Positions 24,442-31,474 of a DNA stretch of 52,102 bases are shown piece after piece. Positions within the stretch are counted from its first letter, which is position 1. Every line of letters starts with the position of its first letter. The position numbers and the translations under genes are program-made. Under the pieces are notes generated by a model. That model searched no databases. It worked only from the letters and a program-made list of their open reading frames with translations, and was not told the origin of the DNA. Source of the stretch: DASRRB01 sp036732755 (GTDB taxonomy: Bacteria > Planctomycetota > B15-G4 > SIAN01). The stretch is taken from the NCBI GenBank assembly GCA_036732755.1, contig DAINBU010000017.1, positions 1 through 52,102 on the forward strand, in the 5' to 3' direction.

Positions 24442-25677
24442 TCAAGCCGGCGCGGCGAAACTCTTGGTGATCTCGGCGACGACGGTCGTCGCGTAGCTGC
24501 CGGGCGGCAGCCGGAGCTGGAGCACGAGCGTCCGCTCGCCCGGCTTCGCCTCGACTTCGACGTCGCGCGCCGCGAACCGGATTACGCGACGCTCGCCGTG
24601 CAGCGAAAGTCCGCTCGGCCGGCGCAGCCGCGCGCGCGCGATCCCCGTCGCAACGAGCACTTCGTTCTCGAGCGCGCCCGCCTCGCCGCCCGCGAGCTCG
24701 ACGTGCTCGCCGAAGAGCGGCGCCGTCGGATGGAGCTCGAAACGGTCGACCAGCGGCTGGTCGTGCGCCGGGTCGACGCACGCGTGCGTCGCGCGCGAGC
24801 CCGACAAGGCGTCGCGCATCAGGAGGTCGCCGGCGAGCGCGACGTCGAGGCGGTCGACGCGGCGCGCGAGGACGCGGTTGAAATGGAGCGACTGCCAGGC
24901 GGAGAGCCAGAAGCGGCGCGCCTCGGGCGAGAGCGTGCCGGCGACGAAACGGCGGTCGCGCCCGCGCGCGAGCAGGTCGAGCAGGCGCGCCTCGTTCGCG
25001 AGGCGGCCGGGGCATTCGGCGCGCGCGCCGCGGTAGTCGCCGCGCTCGTACGCCTCGCGCATGCGGCGGCAGCGCGGGTCGCCCTCGCGCTCCGACGGCG
25101 CGCCGAGCACGAGGTCGAGCGCGCCCGTCAAGTCGCCGAGCAGCAGCAGACGCCCGACCTCCGCCGCCTCGAGGCGGACGCTGAAGCGCTGCTCCCCGAA
25201 GTAGTTCGGCATGCCGCGGTGGGCGAGCTCGGCCAGGATCGCTCTGGCGCGCATTAGCGCGGCCGCCTCGTCGTCGACGCCGCGCACGTGGATGCGGAAG
25301 CGGTTGCCGGCGAGGTCGCCGGGCGCGAGCGGCCGCTCGTCACGGGCGATCTCGAGCACCTCGACGTCCTGGATCGTCGCGGCCGAGAGCTTCGGCTCGG
25401 CCGACCACGGCGCGCTCACCCACTGGCGCGCGACCGACTCCTTGTCCTTGAGGCCGGCGGCGCCGAGCGCGTTGATCGGGACTTTCAGCGCGCTCGCGAG
25501 CCGGCGCAGCAACTCGGGCGTCGAGATGCCGCGCTTCTCCACGCGCGCCCACGCGAAGTCGCCCTGTCCGCTCGCGCTCCGGGCCGGGACCTCGTCGACC
25601 TCGAAGTCGGCGGCGCTCTCCTTCACGACGCCGCCGGTGCCCGGCAGCGCCGCCGTGGGCCACGGGGCGCCGGTCAC
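24442..25677 (-). CDS. truD: tRNA pseudouridine synthase D
   Basis: This 411-residue enzyme isomerises U13 of tRNA to pseudouridine. The family motif with the catalytic Asp is 'GAAGLKDKESVARQWVS' (Asp78). Further landmarks are 'GNRFRIHVRGV', 'GMPNYFGEQRFS' and 'FWLSAWQSLHFNRVLARR', the last being typical of TruD. The GTG start at 25677 overlaps the stop of the DUF885 gene (GTGA, 25674-25677), so translation is probably coupled. It is longer than E. coli TruD (349 residues) but within the range seen for the family. Confidence 0.92.
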   Translation of the reverse strand: MTGAPWPTAALPGTGGVVKESAADFEVDEVPARSASGQGDFAWARVEKRGISTPELLRRLASALKVPINALGAAGLKDKESVARQWVSAPWSAEPKLSAATIQDVEVLEIARDERPLAPGDLAGNRFRIHVRGVDDEAAALMRARAILAELAHRGMPNYFGEQRFSVRLEAAEVGRLLLLGDLTGALDLVLGAPSEREGDPRCRRMREAYERGDYRGARAECPGRLANEARLLDLLARGRDRRFVAGTLSPEARRFWLSAWQSLHFNRVLARRVDRLDVALAGDLLMRDALSGSRATHACVDPAHDQPLVDRFELHPTAPLFGEHVELAGGEAGALENEVLVATGIARARLRRPSGLSLHGERRVIRFAARDVEVEAKPGERTLVLQLRLPPGSYATTVVAEITKSFAAPA

Positions 25678-27533
25678 CGCGGCGCCAGCAGCGCCTCGCG
25701 CGCGAAGCGCAGCGGGATCGAGCCCTGCTCGAGCAGCTCCGTGTTGAAGCGCAGCTCGCTGAAGCGGTCGCCCCACGCCTTCCTGCACTCGTCGCGCAGG
25801 TCGCGGATCTGCTGGCAGCCGTAGAGGTAGGCGCACTGGTAGAGCGGCGAGTAGGTCATGTAGCGGTCGACCTCCGCCTGCGCGGCGCTGCGCTCGAGGC
25901 CGGCGTTCTCCACCATGAAGTCCACCATCTGCGGCGCGCTCATCTCGTTCAGGTGGTACTTCGTGGAGACGACGATGCGCGCCGCGCGCAGCAGCCGCCA
26001 GAAGAGGTGGCCGATGCGCTCGACCGGCGTCCGGAAGAACCCGTTCTCGTCGAAGAGGCGCTCGCCGTGGACCGCCCACCCCTCGCCGTAGAAGGGCGAG
26101 GCGAAGCGGTCGCGCCACGGTGCGCTGCGCCGCGCGAACCAGCCCTGCAGGTGGTGGCCGGGGATCAGCTCGTGCGGGACGACCGTGCGCGTGGTCGGGC
26201 GCGCGTTGCTGCGCAGGCACTCGACCTTGCGCAGCGAGTCCATCTCCGCGAGCGGCGACGCGACCCCCATGAAGTTGCCGCCGTAGAAGCCGTAGGCGTA
26301 GCTCTTCTGGGTATCGAGGTCGGAGAGCTGCAGCCGCCAGCAGTCGTCGGCGAGCGGCGGGACGGGGAAGAGCTGGCGCGTCCGGCAGAAGGCGACCGCC
26401 TCGCACGCGACGTCGTAGACGAAGGACTTCTGACCGCCCACCTCGACCTGGTCGGCCTTCTCGAGCTCGAGCCCGTCCTGCCACTTCACCGCCGCCGGAT
26501 CGGCCGGCGCTGAGTCCTGCTCCTGCAGGTGGCGCAGCGTCTCGCGCCGGATCTCGTCCTGGAGCGCGGCGAGCTGCTGCTCGCCGAACGCGAGCATCTC
26601 CTCGGGCGAGAGCGCGATCCCCTCGAAGCGCAGCTCCGCGACGTAGCGCTCGCGGCCGATCGCGAAGGCGTTGTGGGACGCGTCGCGCTTGAGGCCTTCG
26701 AGCACTTCGCTCTCGAGCCACTGCGCGAGCTCGGCGAGCGCCGCGCTCGCCGCCTTGGCCGGCGTCGCGGCCCAGAAGGCGAGCTCGGGGTCGGCCGGCG
26801 GGTCGCGCCGCGTCCAGGCGTCGAGGAACGCCTGCGCCTCGCGCGTCCGGCGCAGCGCCGCGCGCACGGCGAGCGCGTCCTCGCGCGCCGCCGCCACGGC
26901 ATCGCGCGCCGCCGGGTCGGCCGGCTCGCGCACGCTTCGGACGAGCCGCGCCGCCTCGTCGAGCCGCGTCGCGATCGCCCGCCCGTCGAGTCGCCGCGCC
27001 GGCGCCGCGCCGGCGTCGCGCGCGCCGCGCGGCGGCGCGCCGCAGAAGCGGTCGTCCCGCTCGAGCGCGACGAGCGCGGGCAGGAACGGCAGCAGCGGTG
27101 CGGCGCGCCGGCCGTCGGCCTCGTCCCAGTCGATCCGAGTGCGCGAGCGCGCGAGGTCGTTGCGGATCAGGAGGAGGTCGACGCGCCCGTCGGCGTCGAG
27201 CTCCTCGTCGCGCAGCGCCGCGACGTCGGCGGCGAGGGCGTCGGCGAGCGCGCGCAGGTCCGCGAAGAGCTCGTCGGCGGTGATGGGCAGGAACGTGGTG
27301 AGCGCGCGCTCGTCCTCCTCGAACGAGCGCAGCCGCGCGAGCAGGCGCGCGCGCGCCGCCGCCGGCGCCGCGCCGCCGTTCCGCGCCAGCGCGGCGGCCG
27401 GCGCGGCGGCGCCTTGCGCGCCGGGTGCGCCGGGTGCGCCGGGTGCGCCGGCGCCGCAGCCGGCCGCGATCGCGGCGGCCGCGGCCGACGCAAGGAAGGA
27501 CGCGACGAACACGCTCAAACGCCCGGCTCTCAT
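25674..27533 (-). CDS. DUF885 family metallopeptidase-like lipoprotein
   Basis: This 619-residue protein has a signal peptide ending in a lipobox (AAIAAGC) and a short collagen-like stretch of Gly-Ala-Pro repeats. A helical domain of the DUF885 family follows. The signature 'HELIPGHHLQ', a zinc-binding HExxxxH type, is followed by 'SPFYGEGWAVHGERL', in which a second Glu probably completes the metal site. Homologues are predicted M32/M3-like peptidases of the envelope; the substrate is unknown. The start ATG at 27533 has GGAG six bases upstream. It is followed directly by truD (GTGA overlap) and preceded by exonuclease III at 32 bp, so it lies inside a long minus-strand run. Confidence 0.85.
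   Translation of the reverse strand: MRAGRLSVFVASFLASAAAAAIAAGCGAGAPGAPGAPGAQGAAAPAAALARNGGAAPAAARARLLARLRSFEEDERALTTFLPITADELFADLRALADALAADVAALRDEELDADGRVDLLLIRNDLARSRTRIDWDEADGRRAAPLLPFLPALVALERDDRFCGAPPRGARDAGAAPARRLDGRAIATRLDEAARLVRSVREPADPAARDAVAAAREDALAVRAALRRTREAQAFLDAWTRRDPPADPELAFWAATPAKAASAALAELAQWLESEVLEGLKRDASHNAFAIGRERYVAELRFEGIALSPEEMLAFGEQQLAALQDEIRRETLRHLQEQDSAPADPAAVKWQDGLELEKADQVEVGGQKSFVYDVACEAVAFCRTRQLFPVPPLADDCWRLQLSDLDTQKSYAYGFYGGNFMGVASPLAEMDSLRKVECLRSNARPTTRTVVPHELIPGHHLQGWFARRSAPWRDRFASPFYGEGWAVHGERLFDENGFFRTPVERIGHLFWRLLRAARIVVSTKYHLNEMSAPQMVDFMVENAGLERSAAQAEVDRYMTYSPLYQCAYLYGCQQIRDLRDECRKAWGDRFSELRFNTELLEQGSIPLRFAREALLAPR
27418..27451 (-). repeat. Nine-base tandem repeat coding for Gly-Ala-Pro
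   Basis: About 3.8 copies of GCGCCGGGT (plus-strand reading) lie inside the DUF885 gene just after the lipobox and encode consecutive Gly-Ala-Pro triplets. The unit is a multiple of three, so copy-number change would alter linker length without breaking the frame. Confidence 0.8.
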
Positions 27534-27565
27534 CGCTCGCTCCGCATCCTCTTGGATCCGGCGGA

Positions 27566-28342
27566 TCACGCCGGCGACTCGAGTTCCGCGACGACCGGCG
27601 CGTGGTCGGACGGATTGGGTCCCTTGCGCTCGTCGCGCTCGACGGTGACGGCGCGCAGCCGGCCGATCAGCGCCGCCGACATGAGGAAGTGGTCGATGCG
27701 CAGCCCCCAGCCGCGGGGGAACGACCCGTTGCGGTAGTCCCACCAGGTGTAGACGCCGGAGTCCTGGTTCTTCTCGCGCAGCGCGTCGATCAGCCCGAAG
27801 TCGCTCACCTGCTTCAGCGCCGCCTTCTCGGGCTCGGAGAAGAGCACCTGGCCGCGCCACTTCTCCGCGTCCCAGACGTCGCGGTCCTCGGGCGCCACGT
27901 TGAAGTCGCCGCACACGACGAGCGGCTGCTCCTTCCGGAAGTTCTTGTCGAGGAAGGCGCGCAGCCGCGCGAGCCAGCGCAGCTTGAAGTCGTACTTCGG
28001 GCTGCCGACCTCCTGGCCGTTGGGGACGTAGACGTCGACCACGCTCATTCCGGCGACGGTGACGGCGAGGAGGCGCGCGTCGGCGTCGGGGTCGCCGTCC
28101 TGCATGCCGCGCACGACGTCGGCCGGCGCTTCGCGCGAGAGGATCGCCACGCCGTTGTAGGTCTTCTGGCCGTGGAACGTCGCGTGGTAGCCGAGCTCGC
28201 GGAACGCCTCGACCGGGAAGTCAGCGTCGACGACCTTGGTCTCCTGCAGGCAGGCGACGTCGGGCGCCGCCTTGCGGAAGTACGCGACGACCCGCTCGAG
28301 CCGCGCGCGCACCGAGTTCACGTTCCAGGTGACGAGCTTCAT
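27566..28342 (-). CDS. xthA: Exodeoxyribonuclease III
   Basis: This 258-residue enzyme of the exonuclease-endonuclease-phosphatase fold repairs abasic sites and trims 3' ends of DNA. It shows the full family set: 'MKLVTWNVNSVRARL', 'PDVACLQETKV', 'YNGVAILSR', 'DVYVPNGQEVGSPKYDFKLR', 'VVCGDFNVAPEDRDV', 'GLIDALRE', 'YTWWDYRNGSFPRGWGLRID' and 'PSDHAPV'. The catalytic Glu, Asp, Asn and His are all present. The ATG at 28342 gives the standard N-terminus; a GTG three codons upstream is less likely. It is cytoplasmic and lies between the GT39-like gene and the DUF885 gene on the same strand. Confidence 0.95.
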   Translation of the reverse strand: MKLVTWNVNSVRARLERVVAYFRKAAPDVACLQETKVVDADFPVEAFRELGYHATFHGQKTYNGVAILSREAPADVVRGMQDGDPDADARLLAVTVAGMSVVDVYVPNGQEVGSPKYDFKLRWLARLRAFLDKNFRKEQPLVVCGDFNVAPEDRDVWDAEKWRGQVLFSEPEKAALKQVSDFGLIDALREKNQDSGVYTWWDYRNGSFPRGWGLRIDHFLMSAALIGRLRAVTVERDERKGPNPSDHAPVVAELESPA

Positions 28343-28406
28343 CCGGCCCACGGTACGAAGGGACGGGAGGCCGGTGCAACGGCTCGCGCATGGGCGCGCC
28401 GCTCCA

Positions 28407-29987
28407 TCAACGTTTCACCTTCGGGACGAAGACGCCGAGGCGCAGCTCGTTGTCCTCGACGCCGACCGTCATCGGCTCGAGCTCGCGCTCGAGACGGTAG
28501 GCGCGGTCGATCTCGGGCCGGAACCAACGATTCTTTCCACGGGATGGAAAAATGATCGCCGCGAACTCGCCGCGCTCGATCGCCGCGACCAGCTTCGGCG
28601 GCAGCGGATTGCCGGTCGACTTGCCGCGCACGCCCAGCCAGTCCTCGAGCGCGAGCATCGTCGGCCGCATCGACTGGCCGGGAATGCGCGTCGTCACGTA
28701 GCCCCACGGCGAGAGCCAGACCTGGCCCTTCGCCGCATGGGAGTCGACGACGGCGAGCAGCTCCTTCCAGTGCGCCTCCTGCTCCGCGGTCGGGAGCGCG
28801 CGCTCGACCGGGAACCACGCGAGCGCGAGCACCGCCGCCACGCCGAGCCGCGCCAGCGCGCCGAGGAGCCGGCCGCGCGGCGCGCCCGCGCAGCGCGCCT
28901 CGATCCACCACGCGCCCATCGGGAGCAGCGCCGCGAGCAGGAGGACGATCGGGATCAGGATCTTGGCGGTCGCGCCGGTGCGCGTGCGCGAGACCGTCGT
29001 GAAGAGCGCCATCGCGACGGTGCCGAAGAAGAGGACGACGAGGCGGCGGCGCGCGTCGCGGCCCGGCGCGGCGACCGGCGCGGCGACCGGCGCGGCGGCG
29101 TTCGCCGGCGGGGAGCCTGCGCGGCGCCCCGCGAAGAGCGCGACCGCGACCAACGCGACGCCGATCAGCGACGGCAGCAGCGGGCCGAGCCAGTCCTGCG
29201 CGAGCGTCTCCTTCAGCCGCTCGAAGGGGAGGTCGTGCCCGGAGGTGAGCGCGATCGCCTGGCGCCAGAACCAGCCGTCGGTCGCGACGTTCTCGGCCCA
29301 CACCGATGCCGCCGTGAGCGCGCCGAACGTCGCGCCCGCGACCAGCGCGCGCCGCCAGTTCTCGAGGAGCAGCAGCGCGCAGAACGCCGCCGAGAAGAGC
29401 GCCGTGCTCTGCTTGCCCCAGAAGGCGAGGCAGAGCAGCGCGCCGATCGCGACGCCGCTGCGTGGCCGCTTGAACATGGCCGCCGCACCGACGGCGAGCA
29501 CCGCGAAGAGCGCCGCCGCCGGGTCGGTGCGCGGCGCGTCGTAGAAGAACTCGCACGCGCGGTCGCCCGCCGCGGCGAGCAGCAGCACGCTCGCCCCGAC
29601 CCACGCCGAGCGGGTGGTCCGCCACGCGAGGAGCGCGAGCGCGAGCGCCGCGAGGGCGACCAGCCCGAGCGCGGTCGCGCGGCAGGCGACGAGCGGATCG
29701 GCGACGACGCGCATCGTCGCCGCGGCGAGGTGGTAGTAGAGCGGCGTGTAGACGACCGGCATGAAGCGGTCGTCGGGCTCGCAGTACGTCTGCAGGCTGT
29801 CGCGGACGTGGATCGCGTGGTCGACCATCGCGCTGCCGAGCCGGTCGGTGACGAGGTCCATCGGGAGGCGCGCCGCCGACGCCGCGGCCACCTGCCGGAA
29901 CGTGAGCACGCCCGCGATCAGCGCGACGAGCGACGCGGCGAGCCAGAGGAGCTGCGGCGCGCGCGCGCGCGGCGGGGCGCCGTTCAC
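28407..29987 (-). CDS. Polytopic GT39/ArnT-like glycosyltransferase candidate
   Basis: 526 residues with 10-12 hydrophobic segments and a C-terminal soluble part from about 400. The first loop after helix 1 has an acidic/aromatic pattern ('VDHAIHVRDSLQTYCEPDDR', 'YTPLYYHLAAATMRVVADP'), as in dolichyl-phosphate-mannose mannosyltransferase-like (PMT_2/GT39) proteins. These move a sugar from a polyprenyl-phosphate carrier to an acceptor outside the membrane. 'CLAFWGKQSTALFSAAF' is also typical. The family call rests on topology and loop pattern, not on a definite motif. The GTG start overlaps the stop of the sulfatase-like gene (GTGA, 29984-29987). Confidence 0.65.
   Translation of the reverse strand: MNGAPPRARAPQLLWLAASLVALIAGVLTFRQVAAASAARLPMDLVTDRLGSAMVDHAIHVRDSLQTYCEPDDRFMPVVYTPLYYHLAAATMRVVADPLVACRATALGLVALAALALALLAWRTTRSAWVGASVLLLAAAGDRACEFFYDAPRTDPAAALFAVLAVGAAAMFKRPRSGVAIGALLCLAFWGKQSTALFSAAFCALLLLENWRRALVAGATFGALTAASVWAENVATDGWFWRQAIALTSGHDLPFERLKETLAQDWLGPLLPSLIGVALVAVALFAGRRAGSPPANAAAPVAAPVAAPGRDARRRLVVLFFGTVAMALFTTVSRTRTGATAKILIPIVLLLAALLPMGAWWIEARCAGAPRGRLLGALARLGVAAVLALAWFPVERALPTAEQEAHWKELLAVVDSHAAKGQVWLSPWGYVTTRIPGQSMRPTMLALEDWLGVRGKSTGNPLPPKLVAAIERGEFAAIIFPSRGKNRWFRPEIDRAYRLERELEPMTVGVEDNELRLGVFVPKVKR
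29065..29098 (-). repeat. Twelve-base tandem repeat inside the GT39-like gene
   Basis: Roughly 2.8 copies of GGCGCGGCGACC (plus-strand reading) code for Ala-Ala-Pro-Val repeats in a loop between membrane helices. It is in frame (unit is a multiple of three) and probably a flexible linker. Confidence 0.7.
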
Positions 29988-31474
29988 CGCGCGCCGCCGT
30001 CCTTCTTCGGGGCGGGAGGACTCGTCTCGGCGCCCTCGCCGCTCGTGTACCCGAGCTTCTCGAGCTCCTCGAGATGCTTGGGATCGGGCGCGCCGCCCTC
30101 CTCCGCCCCCTGCGCGTGGATCGCCTCGCGCCGCTTCTGCCGCTCGACCTCGGCGAGCAGAGCGCGGTCGAGGCGGGCCGCGATCTCCGGGTGCCTGGCG
30201 GCGACGTCCTCGAGCTCGTAGGGGTCGCGCTCGAGGTCATAGAGCTGCGGCGCGCCCTCCTTGCCGCGGATCAGCCGCCAGTGGGTCGTCGTGTAGGCGA
30301 GCAGCCCGCGCGTGAGCGGCGCCATCCCGAACACCCCGCGCGGCGTGAACGCCTCGGCGAGCACGTCGACCCCCCGGAGCTGGTGGAAGAAGGAGTCGTC
30401 GACGAGGCCGGGCAGCCGCGCGAGCGCGGTCGGGACGACGTCGATGGTGGAGAGCGGCGCGTCGATCGCGCCGGCCGCGGCCGCCGCGAGCTGCTTCACG
30501 CCCTCGAGCCGCGTCGGCAGGCGCATCAGGAGCGGGACGGCGAGCTGCTCCGACCAGACGATGCCGTGCGCGAGGAAGTCGTGCTGTCCGAGCCCCTGGC
30601 CGTGGTCGGCGGTGACGACCAGCAGCGTGCTCGCGCGCATCTCCGGCGTCCCGAGCCGCTCGAGCAGCGGCGCGAGCTGGTCGTCGAGGTAGCGCACCGC
30701 GCCGTCGTAGAGGTCGACGACGTTCGTCGTGTCGGTCTCGTCCGTGTTGACGCCCGAGATGCGGGCCGGGAAGCGGCGCTCGGCGAGCCACTGCTTCAGC
30801 GCCTCGCCGGCCTGGTAGCGCGTGCGGTACTCGGCGGGCGGGTAGTCGGCGTCGAACGGGCCGTGCGCGTCGAAGAGGTGGACCCAGAGGAAGAAGGGGC
30901 GCGCGCGCGTCGCGTCGAGCCAGGCGAGCGCGTCGGCGATCGTCTCGTGGCCGGGGCGGCGGTGCTCGGCCGGCTCGCTCCAGCCGTCGAAGCCGGCGGC
31001 GAGGCCGGTGATCCGCTTCACCGGGGCGGCGCTCACGAAGCCGCCGGTCGCGACCCCCTTCGCCTGCAGCGCCTGCGCGAGCGTCTGCAGCGTCGGCGAC
31101 GGCCGGAACGCCGCCTCGCGCTGCCGGTCCTCCGACTGCAGCACGGTGTTGGCCGTGATGCCGTGCTCGAAGGGGTAGACCGACGTGAAGAGCGACGCGT
31201 GGCTCGGCGTCGTGTGGGCGATCGGCGCGTAGCAGCGCGTGAAGCGCAGCGACTCCTTGGAGAGCGCGTCGAGGTGGGGCGTGGTGTCGCGGAAGTAGCC
31301 GTAGCAGCCGAGGTGGTCGGCGCGCAGCGTGTCGAGCGTGACGATCACGAGGTTGAACGGCGCTTCGGCGCGCGCGGCGGGCGCGGCGACCGGCGATCGG
31401 GCGCGGCTCGCGCAGGAGAGCGCCGCCGCCGCGGCGAGCGCCGCCGCGAGCGCGCGCCGGTGCACCGACTTCAC
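29984..31474 (-). CDS. Sulfatase-like alkaline-phosphatase-superfamily lipoprotein with Thr in the nucleophile position
   Basis: 496 residues with a signal peptide and lipobox (AAALSC, Cys21). The fold markers of sulfatase-type alkaline phosphatases are present: 'LVIVTLDTLRADHLGCYGY' (Asp48 metal ligand), 'TPHLDALSKESLRFTRCYAP', 'TTPSHASLFTSVYPFEHG' and 'LLVVTADHGQGLGQHD'. The nucleophile motif is T-T-P-S-H (residues 88-92) and not C/S-x-P-x-R, so no formylglycine can be formed there. Thr88 is the likely nucleophile. The true activity may be hydrolysis or transfer of a phosphate-linked head group instead of sulfate ester cleavage. Its GTG start overlaps the stop of the DUF3604 gene, and its stop overlaps the GT39-like start. 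Confidence 0.82.
   Translation of the reverse strand: MKSVHRRALAAALAAAAALSCASRARSPVAAPAARAEAPFNLVIVTLDTLRADHLGCYGYFRDTTPHLDALSKESLRFTRCYAPIAHTTPSHASLFTSVYPFEHGITANTVLQSEDRQREAAFRPSPTLQTLAQALQAKGVATGGFVSAAPVKRITGLAAGFDGWSEPAEHRRPGHETIADALAWLDATRARPFFLWVHLFDAHGPFDADYPPAEYRTRYQAGEALKQWLAERRFPARISGVNTDETDTTNVVDLYDGAVRYLDDQLAPLLERLGTPEMRASTLLVVTADHGQGLGQHDFLAHGIVWSEQLAVPLLMRLPTRLEGVKQLAAAAAGAIDAPLSTIDVVPTALARLPGLVDDSFFHQLRGVDVLAEAFTPRGVFGMAPLTRGLLAYTTTHWRLIRGKEGAPQLYDLERDPYELEDVAARHPEIAARLDRALLAEVERQKRREAIHAQGAEEGGAPDPKHLEELEKLGYTSGEGAETSPPAPKKDGGAR

Noticed and set aside
28534..28550. AT-rich 6-bp inverted repeat (TTTCCA / TGGAAA) inside the GT39-like gene
   Set aside because: Short, inside coding sequence that translates sensibly (IIFPSRGKNRWF), and without neighbouring regulatory features; probably chance.
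29955..29972. Alternating GC run at the start of the GT39-like gene
   Set aside because: It codes for Arg-Ala-Arg in frame and is expected from the base composition; no sign of a recombination site.
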